Of a stretch of 64,000 nucleotides of DNA, positions 47,877 to 61,480 are shown piece after piece. Source of the stretch: Musa acuminata AAA Group. Taxonomy: Eukaryota; Streptophyta; Magnoliopsida; Zingiberales; Musaceae. The notes beneath the pieces are model-generated. The model saw nothing but the letters and a program-made list of their open reading frames with translations, made no database searches and was not told where the DNA came from. The DNA lies in contig NC_088357.1 in the NCBI RefSeq assembly GCF_036884655.1, forward strand, positions 12,503,501-12,567,500, given 5' to 3'. A program made the translations under genes and the position numbers. Positions within the stretch are counted from its first letter, which is position 1. Every line of letters begins with the position of its first letter.

Positions 47877-50800
47877 TTAATTTCCTTTGCCAGCAGCAGG
47901 ATTACGACCAAACTGAATGATTATTGGTTTTCCTTTGAACATGTATCCATTAACTAGATTCTGCACCATAGTAGAATAATTTTAGATCAAGATATCGTAT
48001 ATCTCATGGATTAAAACAAGAAATTGGAGTTTATAGGAACTGGAACATTTCCTGGCAAATTCTCTGTATCATTTTATATAATTGGTCTAAATACCATAAT
48101 GCATGTCTATATTGCAGTTTTATTCCCCACAATATCTAGAATTCAGCACCAAAAAATCGAAACTATCAGTAGACTACTAGCAACACTTGTAACCATAAGA
48201 GTAACACTGACAAAAGAGGCAACATGAGATAGATGACCAATAGAACAAATACATAACAATTAATTTGGCTGCAGAACGGACATATAGTGTCATAGGTACG
48301 CACCAATGCATTCTGAGCAAGATCTACAGATGGAAATGTCACGAATGCTTGACCCCTCATTCGCCCTTCCTGTTATACAAACATCATTTTAAACGTAAGG
48401 AACAAATAACCTAAATTTATAACACCTCAACATTGTCAAACTCGTATCTGAGCATTAATGGTTAACAATAAATCAAACAACATGAATGAACAAAAAAGAA
48501 ATTCTGCTTGATGCAGTATAGTAACAATTGATATGACTAGCTACAAGTATAACAGACCAACGTTCGCAAAGAAGTTCATGATGCTCCTACGTTAAGAAAT
48601 GCATGATATCTATGTTATCACCATATTCCACCCTATTATGTGGTATGAAGACTTCAAAGTTCAAACCATAATGGTAACTAGGGAAGTGCTGATGTAATAT
48701 AATGCAAAAACCTCAACAGAACCCTATGCTCACTTTAGAAAAACTATAGTGCATGCCTTTTCACTGCAAGAAAATAATCAAGATGCAAATCTGTCTGGTA
48801 CAAGGGCATAATTATTTCTTTTGGTCTTTAAACATATTTATTCCAATCATATTAGAATTTTAATGTGCAACACTTTCCATCACTTGATTTCTACAGTATA
48901 GAAACCAAGTAGGTTACTAGGATAATAATTTCCAAACCAGTACTTCTCTTACCACTGCCAATTCGCTAATTTATAAAATCATTCTACAATCACGAATCAG
49001 AATCTGCACTTATGCAGAACAGCATTTGAAGTTCAGCATCATGTGTACTCATCAAACACTCAGGATTTAGGAACCTATCAAAACCTGATTATCATCCTTG
49101 ATTCCAAGTTCCAACCACAACAAAAATATAAGAATTGAATCTCCGCGTTTGTGTTTTAGTTCCATTTCTAGTATGCCATTTTTGTGTTTCCTGATGTTGT
49201 TAAACAACAAATTGCAATAGCAAACAGGACCAGCATGTCCCTATCCCATAAAGAATAACAAAAGCACAAATGCACCACCATCTTTCCAAATTTCAGTAAG
49301 GTTGACCAAAAAGGGTATAAAGAAAAAGAAGCAAGATAAATGTCCAGATCTTGATCTTGATAAATATTTGGGATGAAACCATAGAACCAAAAGATTGAAA
49401 AGTTCATGTTATCAAAAGAAATATGCACATATACATATGACTCTGACCTGCATTAACTTAATATTGAGACCAGCTCTAGCACCTTCAATACTTTCAAAAA
49501 GTGACCCTGCAAAGATTTGGTAAGTGACAAATACATATTAGCCATGTGACTATGAAATATGATGAAGCTAGATTCACAAATACCTAAAAAGGTTCTCTGA
49601 TGTGAAATGGAAAAGGAAATGGTAAGGAATCCTCCTTAATATCCAAGTTGCTTCAATTTTACTGACAGCTTACCAAATATATAGTAGAAGTCATCAACAA
49701 CCACGTCTTTTGACAAGTTTTTGATGTACAAGACATTTGCAGGATTTCCAGGAGAATAGTTCTGCATGATTGAAGCAAATTATTATATGAATCAAAACAT
49801 GCAAAAGAATTGTGGTCTAAATAGGATGCTGCCTTCATTCATTCAAGATACACTCATCCTAGCAACCAAATACAAATTGAATTTTCATCAAGTTTACAAA
49901 GGTGGAGAATCCAAAGGAATAACAATGTAAGAATCCATTACAAAGACATTAAACCAATAAAAGAAAAAGCAAGAATTGGCCCCTTTAAGCACAAATGCAC
50001 AATAGGATTCATTAAGTGAGAGTGCCTTCACATCTTTATTAAGTTTGTGCTTAAAATCCAGTCAATTATTTCAGGCCATAGCATGCTTCTAGTTGAAATG
50101 ACAAAAGTAATACAATCAATAGCCTACATGTTTCTCTGCTTCATTGTGAATGCCATAGGAGTACTCGTACAAATACCCAAACACAGTATTAAAAAGCATA
50201 TCTGCAATAGATAGTAGCACTTATAAAAAAAACTTAAAATAACAATAAGCACTTATGAAACAAGGAATTTAACCAAAAAAATGAAAACTAAGGACTATTG
50301 AAGATCAAAAATACAAATTAGAATAAGATGCATGTGATCATCATGCATGGTTCCAAAATGAATTGAAAAAAGGGAGTACACTAACACAGGTTGTTAAAAG
50401 AATAGGGAGAATTTATCAGGATAGTAATATGGTTAGAAACAAAAGCTGGTTTTACCAAATTCAACTTAGAGATCTTACAGCCTAATTGGGATGAAAAGAC
50501 AAAATAACCTAACTGCATATGAAAACAAAGCAAACCCTCTTTGTCCTCTCTGACATAATAACAATTTGCTAATCATTGTAGATTTGTTTTACAACATAAG
50601 AGGGATAATGCTCAGATGAGTAAATGGGTAATCATCAGAAGTGCTACTCATGCCATATATAGGATGAGCATGCAACTGGCCAGTCGGAACAGCTGTCTTA
50701 AAATTCAACAGAAGACCAGAACTAATATGCTGGTTTCTTAATCAATACCAAAATCGCAAAATGCAATAATTTTGGACATCCAATAGACCAAACACGAGTA

Positions 50801-53800
50801 GATGAAGCAACATTGTGGGGATGATTGTCTCACACTGAACTCAATTTGCTTTTATTTTCCTTTTCAAGTGGCTGGGTCGTTAATTCAAATACCTACATGC
50901 AGAATAGTGTCAAAAATAGAGAAGGTTGTGGTACCTTGAACATGGGAAGAGATAATATCTCCTCTGGAGGCAATTTCCCACTCTCTATCTCTTGTGGTAA
51001 TGCAAAAACTTTTTGCTCCAAAACCTGATTAGCTGAGTCTGGTTCCTTTGTGCTGCCACTATAATCTGTAGTCTCCTTAGTTGTTGGCTTAGGGGTAACC
51101 TTAATCTGCAATCAGTCTAATGTTTCATCATGCCCACCTAAGTATAGTATTGAGAAGCATGTGTATTGTCACAAGAACAAGAACCTGCAAAACAGGATTT
51201 TTCTTTCTAATAACTGGAACCAAGGAAACGGGTTTTAATCCAACGTCTTCATGTGCTACACCTTTATCAACTGCAGGACCGACAATTACTTCTCGTCTCA
51301 TACGCTTTCGATTGCGACCACTCTCAGCATCTTCCTAGGAAAAGGAAACATAATGACAATAGGATAGCCAGTGGTTAAGTAGAATTCTTGCACCATTATG
51401 GTAGAAGAAACTAAAAGTAAATGACTACTTCTGATGATTCCATCTCAGACTCATCACTGGAGAGATCATTCAGATTTGGTTTTGGCGATGTTGTAGTAGG
51501 AGGCGGTGGAGGTGGTGGAGGAGCAGCAGCAGGAACTGGGGGTGGTAAGGGTGGAGTAGGCAATGCCATGCGAAATGGAGCTGGAATATTCATTTTGTTC
51601 ATCAAATGCAAAACCTGGAAAAAGAATTATGGTGAAAGAATCTATAATTTGATAAATCTGTAAATTTCTGTAAATTCTAATCAATATGTGGTGGAAAAAT
51701 TGAAAATGTCAGAGACCATTCCAACCTGAATATAAAAACGAGGAACAGCAATAAGGGCGTTGACCATATTGGTCAATATATTCCCGTCAGGTGGTGGATA
51801 TGCATACCTACAAAACAGACACACAATTGATAAACAGATTTTAAAGAGGAAAACATGTTATATCCAGAGAAAACTGGAAAGTTTTATATTGTTGCAGTGT
51901 CAAGAATATTGTGGGTTTATTTTAAATTACTAAACCATATGATGAGCTAGATGCTACTATCTAACATATATAGTTGCATTTGTAATGACTGCTAAAAGAA
52001 TACAACAAAAGACCTAATGGTTTTAAATTCTTGTAGAAATGATGATACAGGAAGAAACATGAGAAAGTCATTATATTTCATAAACAATATGCCCTATTTT
52101 TAATTTACAAAAACTCAACCACAGCAAGGGACATCATAGTATGTCATTCAATCATGAATCATATAGGAAAAGTCATGATCAAAGCAATAGCTAGAACTTG
52201 AGATATAAATCTAGCAAGAGTAATCATGTGCAGGACAAAAGAGCATTCAAGGAAAACTCGAGCGAGGCCACCAATGTCAGCGAGCCAAATCGTGGATGGA
52301 TAAGGAAATGTCAATCTCAACATAAGATATGTATCTTAGGTAACCTACTTCCACATTACCTCCCACTTTCTTACCTTTTCAATTTAACCCTCCCAATCTA
52401 AAACTCAATGATATTCAACACTAACTTTTAGATTATGAAATTAAACAAAAAAAACACATTAAGCAACTAATGAGTTACATAGGATAACAGACTTTTAATC
52501 ATGAACATCATACTCGAGATTTGGTGGAAAAGGATAATCCACACCCAGCCTAGGAGCAATCGGTTCACCAGTAGATGAGTTCTTTTGTGTTACCAAAGAT
52601 TCATTTAGATGGGATGTTTTTGCAGATGCTGAATCCTTTGCTGACTGACATTCATTTTGTTGATCGGCATTCTTCAAATTAGCCCTGCCTGCTCTCTCGA
52701 CTGTTAAGACTTTTCCAAGGAATCTCAACCTGAAAAAGTCCACCCAACAACAATAGGAGAGACAGAGCAATCAAAAAGGAAAAGTTAGAGAGGTAGAGGA
52801 AAAACATGAGTTTGATTTTAGAAAAATGAAGCAGAAAGCAGAAGCGCTACTTCTTCAAGGCCCAAAATGTCAAAAAGAAATAAGATTAACAAGGATCACC
52901 AACAACAAATTAGTTAAGAGGATCCACCTGTTCAATTGTGATTGTGCTTGAGCAGCCAGCGCTTCGTCCTTGAAATCCACAAAAGCGCAATTCCTTAGCC
53001 TACAAACAGAAAAAGTTTAAAAGGAACTTCACCAAAGGAAAAGGAACGTGTGGTAAAGTGGATACACTTAATAGGACTTATATTTTCGAATGAGCAGTTA
53101 TGCTAACTAATGTGAACGATAAAAATAGGTCAGTTTCAGTAAGAAGGCATATTAACTGCATTCAAGTCAAAATAGTTTGCAGCTTTTGAGAAAAAATAAT
53201 AAAGCTTAAAGATATAAAAGAATCATTTATCAACTATTTTAACGAGACAAAGGAGCATTCTTTTTTTTCTTTGGTCATCCACAAAAGTTGGCTCATTTGG
53301 TGAATGAAAGAGCTCTCAATTCAAGAAGTCCTTGCATGATCTCAGGAGTCCGCAAGTAATTGTGCTCAACCAGTTTTACTTCCATCATAAATGAAAAGAT
53401 CCCTCTAATTCCAGCCTCTTGTATCCTTTCTGATTAACAGTCTCTTGCTTTATCGTTGGTTCCATATACAATATACAAGCATAAACTTTGGAAATATATA
53501 AATCCAATATCCCTTTCTTATAGAAAAAGTTATGAAGCAGATTCCCATTATTTGGAAACATCAATTTGTTTGAAAATATTAATTAGATAGGAGTAAAGAT
53601 ATTTTCTGGTAAAATCAGATAAAGATAAATAATGTTTTAGAAGCACCACCAAGTGGTTGAGCAGATAGAGATATTCTAAAGTTGGTACATCACCTTGCAA
53701 GAAAACTGCAGCCAACTACGTTTTTCAAGACAACCTGTCTTCATCAGCCACTTCCATGAACATAAATTGGTAAAAGGCCGACAATTTACTTGATAATTTT

Positions 53801-56467
53801 AAATATCACAAACAAGAACAATATTTTTAAAGATCTTATTCGGTAATCTAATATACTGCTGCTGGGTGGCAGAAACACAGAAATGACATTCAAAAGGAAA
53901 AAAAAGAATTAGATGACCTCTTTGACAAAAAAATTTGGAGACAATAATGAAACAGAACCCAGTTGTGTTTAATTAGGAGACTGAAAAAGAGGAATCCATG
54001 GACGATTTTCTGATACCTGGTTCACTTGGTAACTCCCTAAAACAAAATAATTGCAATCATATTATGTCTCAGTTCATAATAGTTGCCTCATGTAAGAATA
54101 TTGTGCCCCTCTCATGTAAAACAAATTATGGATTGTAACTTCACGCATATGTACCATTAAAATTCTTACATTATCTGTAGCACTGATAACCTGGATTGTA
54201 GCTTCACGCATATGTACCATTAAAATTCTTACATTATCTGTAGCACTGATAACCTGGATTGTAGCTTCACGCATATGTACCATTAAAATTCTTACATTAT
54301 CTGTAGCACTGATAACCATTAAGTTTAAAACATTGATCATTGAAGATTTGATTACCACGGTTATAGACATATCCAGCATCAAATGATTCAAATCATTCCT
54401 AAACTAGCAATTCAACAACCACAGTCATGGACATATGCAAGTCCAGCACCAAATCATTCCAAACTAGCAATCCTCTCTCATGTTCCAAACAGCACCAAAG
54501 TCATACTATTCTTGCTCCAGCTGTATTTCTGTTTGTGGTCCTGTCACTTCTCAAGTCACCAAAATATTATCCAACAAACATGTAGGATAGATAATCACTG
54601 AATCTCCTATGTATAGGTCTTATCCTGTGTCCTTCTACTGGCACAGGCTTGTACAAATTCACAGGTGAGAATGATCATTCCCTATCAGTAGTAACAAAAG
54701 AATATGCAAACACGACAGACATGTAACTAGACATTCTGAGTCCGAGGACAGGTTGGAACTCAAGGTTTCAAACTTTAGAAATTGCAATATTAGTTAATTC
54801 TTTCTTATTAATACTATTATATAGGTCACAACAGTTTGGTATTTAAAGTAGGTCTCAGTCTACTGCAAAAGTAGCTAAACAAAAATTGTATTTAATTATT
54901 TTCCTGACATTTAAATTCATAAACACCCTTCACACAAGTCGAAATTATCTTCCCTACCTACGAATAGCTTGAGTTAAAAATGCCCACTACAAATAGATGC
55001 AATTGGTGCATCAATCACTAGATGAAGAGACAGAGAGAGAGAGAGAGAGGCATTAACTAGTATACTCTTGTATAAGCCTATTACCGTTTAGAATCCCAGC
55101 TTCTCAAAAGTGATTACTATGTTCCTTATTGTTCCACCAGTCACTTCCCGGCACACTAAGTTCCATAATATATGCTCTCTTATGCAGATTCTAAATGAAA
55201 AATAATGTGTAAGGATCATTCCATTTTGGAAGACAATACTGATCCCATTCCAAACATGAAATCATATAAGCTTATTGCTCTTCTTGATCCGTGCACAACC
55301 TGTCATCCTTAATATCTTTGAAATGACTAGTAAACCTAAACACAAATTTGTGAGACTAATTTTATTAAAAAAAATTACCAAGAAACTGGCAGGAGATGAG
55401 CAGAAGTCCACATATAGAAATACTGCTTCTTTATAGAAACACAAACCTATTGCTTCCTAGAAGCAAACAAACAAACTAATTCCGTCATCTTTTGAGAGTT
55501 TCCTATTTCAGATCATCTACGACCAAAAAGACAAAGAGTCAGGAACAACCCACAGATGTCTATTATCAAGAACACAACATACGAACCCAAAAGTCCATCA
55601 AGTCATAATCTCAGACGAGAAATCAGACATTATGGGCTTTTGATTTTCCCAGATCAACATCACACGTAAGGGATCAAAGACACGGAGTAAACGAGGGGAA
55701 CCTGGGCAGATATGACCTCCCACAAGCGCATGGGGCGGACGGAGGAAGCGCCGTAGTGAGAAAAGAGGGGAGAGAGCACGTCGTGAGGTAATGCTTCCGG
55801 CAGATGCCGGACCAGAAGGGTCGCCGCTGCCACCCCAGGGGCCCTCGGCTGCGGGATATAAACTAATTCCGTTCTCTTTTGAGAAGTTCCTCTTTCAGAT
55901 CATCTAAGACCAAATCGACGAGCGTCAAGAACAGCCCACAGATGTCTATTATCAAGAACACAACAAACGAACCCAAAAGTCCTCAAAATGACAAGCTCAG
56001 CCGAGAAATCAGACATTATGAGCTTCGGATTTTCCCAGATCAACATCACACGTAAAGGACCAAAGATACGGAGGAAACGAGGGGAACCGGGGCAGAAATT
56101 ACCTCCCACCAGCGCAAGGGCGGACGGAGGAAGCGCCGTAGTGAGAAAAGAGGCGAGAAAGCACGTCATAAGGCATCGCTTCCGGTAGATGCCGGACCAG
56201 AATGGTCGCAGCCGCCGCGACCCCAGCACCACCCGAGGAGCCCTCGGCTGCGGGCACCGAGTTCGGCGGCGGAGGCGGCACCATCCGTGGTTCATGAGGC
56301 GGCGGTGGCGGAGGGGTATGATGGAAGGTTCTCGACATTCGCCCGACGAATGGCTCCGCTTCTAATTCTTCGTCTTCTAGGGCTTCAACTTCAACTGTAG
56401 CCCGGACAAGAGAGGCGGAGGTGAAGTCAACAGGGCGGTGTCTGGACTCCGGGTGAGAGGGATGCAT
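47877..56467 (-). CDS. U11/U12-65K: U11/U12 snRNP 65-kDa protein (RNPC3 homologue)
   Basis: Eleven exons: 56103-56467, 52928-52999, 52514-52729, 51726-51807, 51429-51614, 51185-51334, 50935-51105, 49674-49761, 49448-49506, 48304-48369 and 47877-47960. All introns are GT-AG and the frame closes at 512 residues. RRM1 is split over exons 1-3: RNP2 ILVRHL near residue 89, RNP1 RLRNCAFVDF. A Pro-rich and acidic linker follows ([29 protein letters not shown]), then a basic patch (RNRKRMRREVIVGP). RRM2 occupies residues 415-512: RNP2 LYIKNL, RNP1 GRMRGQAFVTF, ending QFGRNPAAGKGN. Two RRMs with this linker are the layout of U11/U12-65K, which bridges U11 and U12 snRNPs when the minor spliceosome recognises U12-type introns in the nucleus. 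Met44 (MSRTFHH) is a plausible alternative start. Intron 1 is 3.1 kb and holds two local duplications. Confidence 0.92.
54129..54317. repeat. Three 63-bp tandem repeats in U11/U12-65K intron 1
   Basis: Exactly three units of 63 bp (189 bp), each beginning tggattgta and ending gcactgataacc, almost identical. 63 is a multiple of three, so a minus-strand frame runs through all three, giving a 21-residue repeat. It is spliced out of the gene's mRNA. Confidence 0.97.
55473..56253 (-). repeat. Tandem duplication covering the end of U11/U12-65K exon 1
   Basis: Copy at 55473-55859 matches 55860-56253, starting aaactaattccgt and passing tgtctattatcaagaacaca. On the minus strand the left copy repeats the first half of RRM1 (residues about 84-115 of the protein: VAAATLLVRHLPEALPHDVL, then FSHYGASSVRP). 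It then gains one base before the donor, which reads gtcatatc instead of gtaatttc. The left copy thus sits in intron 1 as a frameshifted spare exon end with no 5' part. Confidence 0.9.
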
Positions 56468-56469
56468 TG

Positions 56470-56569
56470 CACGTGATTTATCGTGGGTAGTAAAAGTAGA
56501 GAATCAGCCAATGTCCATCAATTAATGGGCCGAAGTCCAAATTGCTCCATCTCGGTCCGCTAAGGCCCA
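56470..56569 (-). promoter_or_regulatory. U11/U12-65K promoter elements
   Basis: CACGTG (56470-56475) is two bases upstream of the preferred ATG. Two site-II type boxes, tgggcc (56526-56531) and ggccca (56564-56569), lie 60-100 bp upstream. Site-II boxes are usual in plant genes for RNA and ribosome metabolism. Confidence 0.5.
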
Positions 56570-56599
56570 CATTGACCGGCCCTGTATCTGGTTTGACCA

Positions 56600-57768
56600 T
56601 TGTAAGATACTTGATGTTGAATCCATGGGATCTGATTAAGATAATTCATTAACATCCTGAAAATAATCAATATGATTCTCAAGCACACATATAAATAAAT
56701 ATACATATATATATATATATATATGCTAGTTAGAAAAATTATATGACTAATTCAGGTCGCATCAGACAACATAAATGATATTTTGTATATAATCCAGTGG
56801 GATGAGAATGAATTGGATGGGGGCAAATTAGGTGAGTTTTTCTTCCTAATTTGTTGAATGATAAATCATAATGTACCAACTATTTGAAGTCGATTATATG
56901 GATAAAGCTATATAAAATAATATTTCAAGTTAAACAAAAAAAAATTAATGTTTCAAGCATAGTCAATGCAAGTCGACCTTTTTTAACTGTTTCATTGTTT
57001 CCAGTAACGATAGGTGAGTGAGATACTGCTCAAATCTTTGTTCTTTCTTATACTGTTCTTGCGATCTAACCAAAATCCAAAGTAGATGTGCATTAATTGG
57101 CTACAACTGCATGCCTAACTTAATTTCTAATCATCAAGTCATCTCCATGTCAACCCTACAAAATTGCTACCCCGAACAAATCAACTTCCACTTGACATGA
57201 CCATGATATGATAGTCCACCGCTCAAAACTAGTCCCACCTTACCAAGAACTAATGAATGGTTGGCCAACACAAAGGTGTCCCTCTCACAGCCACTCTGTC
57301 ACCGTTCTATGCATTCTCCCATAGAATGGAGTTGTTGGGCAAACATGCAAGCACAGGGAAAAGCAATTTTTTGCTTGCTTCCACACCATCGGAGACTGAG
57401 CAGAAAGACCAACACAAAGGTTTTTTATTGTTTGATTGTATCAGATCTACTTATAAATCATCAATTATTTTAAGTATTGTTCGATAAATTTTCATACGAT
57501 GTCAAAGTAGTGTTTTCCTAGCAGAATTCAACACTATTATCAGCATCAATAACATCAAGGACCGATTGTTATATGTCTCATCTGCAAATGGCTACTACCT
57601 GAGTCAATTCATCTTTAGCAAATCGTGCATCTGGGGAAGCCAAACTCCATGGCTGAAAGCTTCCTTGGATGCTCTTGGGATGCCCAAGACTGATGCGTTG
57701 TCATGCTCGCTGCACTCTCCAAGGGGACAGCCTATCAGGGACTTCACTGAGCTCATCAGACAACAGCT

Positions 57769-57807
<39 letters not shown>

Positions 57808-58459
57808 CGTAATAGCTTCCATCAATCACATTATTGTGATGGCATTTGTTCCCTCATTAGGAGAATCGTAGCTTTCCGTGGACCAAACAATGACAAGAAT
57901 GTCAACCATACCCTTCCTTATCCTTGATTTCCTTCTGACAATAAGTGATATTATTTTCGATATCACAATCGAGTATTCCCAATATGAAGCAATTCATATG
58001 CAAATTGACTTCAAGATTCCTGAGATACAATTGTACTAAAGAACAAGTTGACACCCATATGTCACTGTCTCTGGGATATGGACGTCAATCTCATGGATTT
58101 AGTGTTCCTTACCGTGCTCAATTTTCTGATAATTATCCAAAATAATACAAGATGATTTGAAAAAATAAATCATAAAATTCATGAATAATTGAGTTATTCT
58201 TGGTCAATTATGTTATATGATAGACTTGACTATTGTAAAAGACACAGAATAGTATGCTGAGGCAATGACTCATTATTAGCCCAAATAATTATTACAATAA
58301 TACAAAATTCAGAATCTTTTATATTGATGAACAACCAATAGCAGAACATATGATGAACAATAATAGGCTTTTATGTGATATCAATCAATACAATGCATCC
58401 GTCATGCTCTTGAACTGTTATTTCAAAGAATAATTAAAATTATTAAACTAATCTCTATG

Positions 58460-58507
<48 letters not shown>

Positions 58508-60314
58508 AAGCTATCAATTATACTTTATCTCTTCTGGACTCCACCTGATTAGACTCATTAACACATTTATTTTGGAGTCTTTCGGAGACATAACCTCCAA
58601 ATGTGATGTCAACTTCTCAAGGTTCCAAATCAATCAATTGTTTCCTTTCAAACCCTATGGAAGGAGTGTTATGGGTGTGTGAAAAGAATGAAACTTGTCA
58701 AGAATCCAATGTGACAAGCCCATCATGAAAAGACTTTGGTTCAAGCAGGCAATTTCATGGCATCTCCCATTCCTTTCTTGTATGAAATCAAGGTGAAGAA
58801 GGAAGAGGAGAGTAAAGGCCTACGACGCTTTCAACTTTCTAAGGTGATCAGTCTCCATCATGTGGACGATGGAGAGTTACTTCCATCAGCCATTTTAATG
58901 GGAGTAGGCTAGGAGATGTGGAAGAACCCTAAGTTTTACTTGGTCCCCTACCCTATTATTAGTACACATCAACGCATCAGTAGGAAGCATGCTAAGACTG
59001 TTTCATGATCACATATGATAATATTTTAATGGGAGAAAAGAGGTCATTTTGATTAAGAAATGTGAGATTATTTTTGGAACTTGAAACTTTGTCACTTGGG
59101 TTGCAAACAAAAAAAAAAAGCTTAATAAAAATGGATAGAATCTTAAGCCAACATTAGGATGAATTATTGCATTAATTCACTAATTTGAAATATTTACACA
59201 ATTAAGTCTAATAATCTCATTCATCCCCAGAATTTACTGCAAGAAAAAAGAAAGAAATTGCTTTGAACCTCTAAAAGTATTATCCATGCAGTTGCATGGA
59301 AAAAGCAAAGATTATAAAATCATAGTTCATGTCTCATATAATGACTTAATTAAAATTTGAGATGGTATAAAGGTATAAATAAGGCAGCCCTGACCAATTC
59401 GAGTTTCAGCTCAACTTTTAGATGTAATGATATTGATCATGACCTAAGTGTGCTTTCAAACTCCTTTTTTCATTAAGTCTTTTTTGAATCTCCAATTGAG
59501 TATTGGATGCCTGTAAATTCTTCTCAAAAATAATGAAGAGAAGACGCCAGTTCATGTTCTTCTTGCTCAGTATCAAACCCAAATTATTCTTCACTTGGCT
59601 TCATTTTGTCCATTCATTGTGATCCATCCACACAGGGCAATTCTTTGATTCCCATTGCACCACCATCCTGCTGCTACACATCATTGAATACATGTGTGAA
59701 TTGTTATTATACTTTATGGAGTCTTCATAATAATTCTTGGAGGAAGTCATCTGAACTTTGAGTTCCTTCTCTACTCGCCACTTCGAAAACTGCATCATTT
59801 AAATATGCAGAAGAAGCCAATTAACTTTAAGTCGTACAGATTTGAGGGAATCTGAGGCTTAGCCTCATCTTCAATCCAACAAGATAAAGAAATAGAAGCC
59901 ATCTGATGAACAAACTTAAACCATCTGAGCTATATGACTCGAGTTAAGTCATACAATAGGTAAGATTGCAGCTTCACTTACTCAGTTTGGCCACAGTTAA
60001 TAGCTAATGAGGCAATTTGACTTATTCTTACACATAAAAGAGACAACTAACCCATCCATGAACCAGAGGTGATGTTAGAAAAACATTCATGTGTGAAATA
60101 AAGATTAAGAAAGAAATCAGAATATAAGTCAGATGATATCTACATTGAACTTGACCCACCCACAAGTTAATAATTTATATATTTTGGCCTCCATCAATGT
60201 CAAATCTCATATATTTGGCCTTTGTTAGTTCAACTCAAGCACAATAAATTAAAATATCAACAGGTCACTAACTTTTCCCAGAGTATCCACAATAACACAC
60301 ATCCATTGAAAATA

Positions 60315-60353
<39 letters not shown>

Positions 60354-61480
60354 GGGATAGGTAGGTTTGGAATGAAACCCTCCAAGCACCAAACCTTCCC
60401 AACTCGGAGCGGTAAGAGAGTGATAATATCATGTGATGGTGATGTGTCAATGAAACAATATACCCCAATTAATGCTACTTTAATCTGAAGGTGGAGGGTC
60501 CATCTGCATCAGGACAAGGTGATAACACATCATCCAAGGCTTGCCATTGGATTAAAATAATCAAAGGTTAAAAATTAGTGAGGAGATGATTATATCTTGT
60601 CAGTGAAGCGTCTCATGATGGGGTCTATCCTCATCTAATATAAAAAGATAGAATCTATCTTTTGGCCCCATTCAATCTACATCATCACAACATCACCTTT
60701 GCTATGGAGAAAAGTCTTTCCACCTTTCTCTCTTCCTCGTATCTAATGGTCTTTCTTCATTAAATATGTCCTCTCTATACATTCTAACATATAAGTTGCA
60801 ATTTAGATCCCTTTTCAGTAGTATTCCATTTTGAACTATTATTTATGATATAAGTCACTCAATGCACCTCATATTTAGTGGTCTTTCTTTATTGAATTCT
60901 TCCTTGTGTATGTAACATTTTGATCTTATTAATCCTGCATCAGGTGTATATTAGGCATTATTTAACATATGAGTTATCCATCTCATGAGAATCTGATCCC
61001 TTCCATTGGTGGAAGGAAAGGTGGGACCCATGATGAGAAGCTTGGTTAGAAGAATATTTGTATCACTTCTAATTCAAAGAAAGAAACAAAGAGTACATTG
61101 GTTAGTGGAGATACTACTTACCTATCAGATATAACAATCGAATAAAGATGGCATGAACTAGAAAATTGTGTTCTGTGCTATCAATTCATCGCCAAGAGGA
61201 GAAAGAATGCAGAAAGCATCATATCCACCGGGTAGATGAATAAGGTTAAAACTTTGAGAACAAGGGAATAAGCTAATAAATGAGAAAAACTAGCTATTAT
61301 CTTTAGATTTTAGATGATAGTTACTAATAACTAATTGTGTATATTTAAGCCTAGTATTGAGCTATGACACTTCTACGGAAATAGTCTCTCTATTTGTTAG
61401 TCGGGTGCGAGCATACGCGAAAAATTATCCCTGAAATAGGTCCAATTATTAAGCTTTATATGACAACGAGGGTTATCATG
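56600..61480. other. Gene-poor stretch
   Basis: No confirmed gene. Contains (TA)n at about 56706-56724, (GA)n 57772-57804, (CT)n 58461-58506 and (GT)n-(GA)n 60315-60353. A frame at 57566-57871 (plus) includes CIWGSQTPWLKASLDALGMP and the order RGQPIRDFTELIRQQLGE ahead of the (GA)n. Its first 70 residues look protein-like and could be a gene fragment, but I recognise no family. Confidence 0.45.

Noticed and set aside
55900..56295. 131-codon minus-strand frame overlapping U11/U12-65K exon 1
   Set aside because: A shifted frame of exon 1 and its intron; the RRM1 frame is the real one.
1..56467. A functional link between ALKBH6 (RNA demethylation), U11/U12-65K (splicing) and the PPR protein (RNA editing)
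   Set aside because: They are far apart, on different strands, and separated by repeats; plant genes of related roles are not normally clustered, so this is most likely chance.
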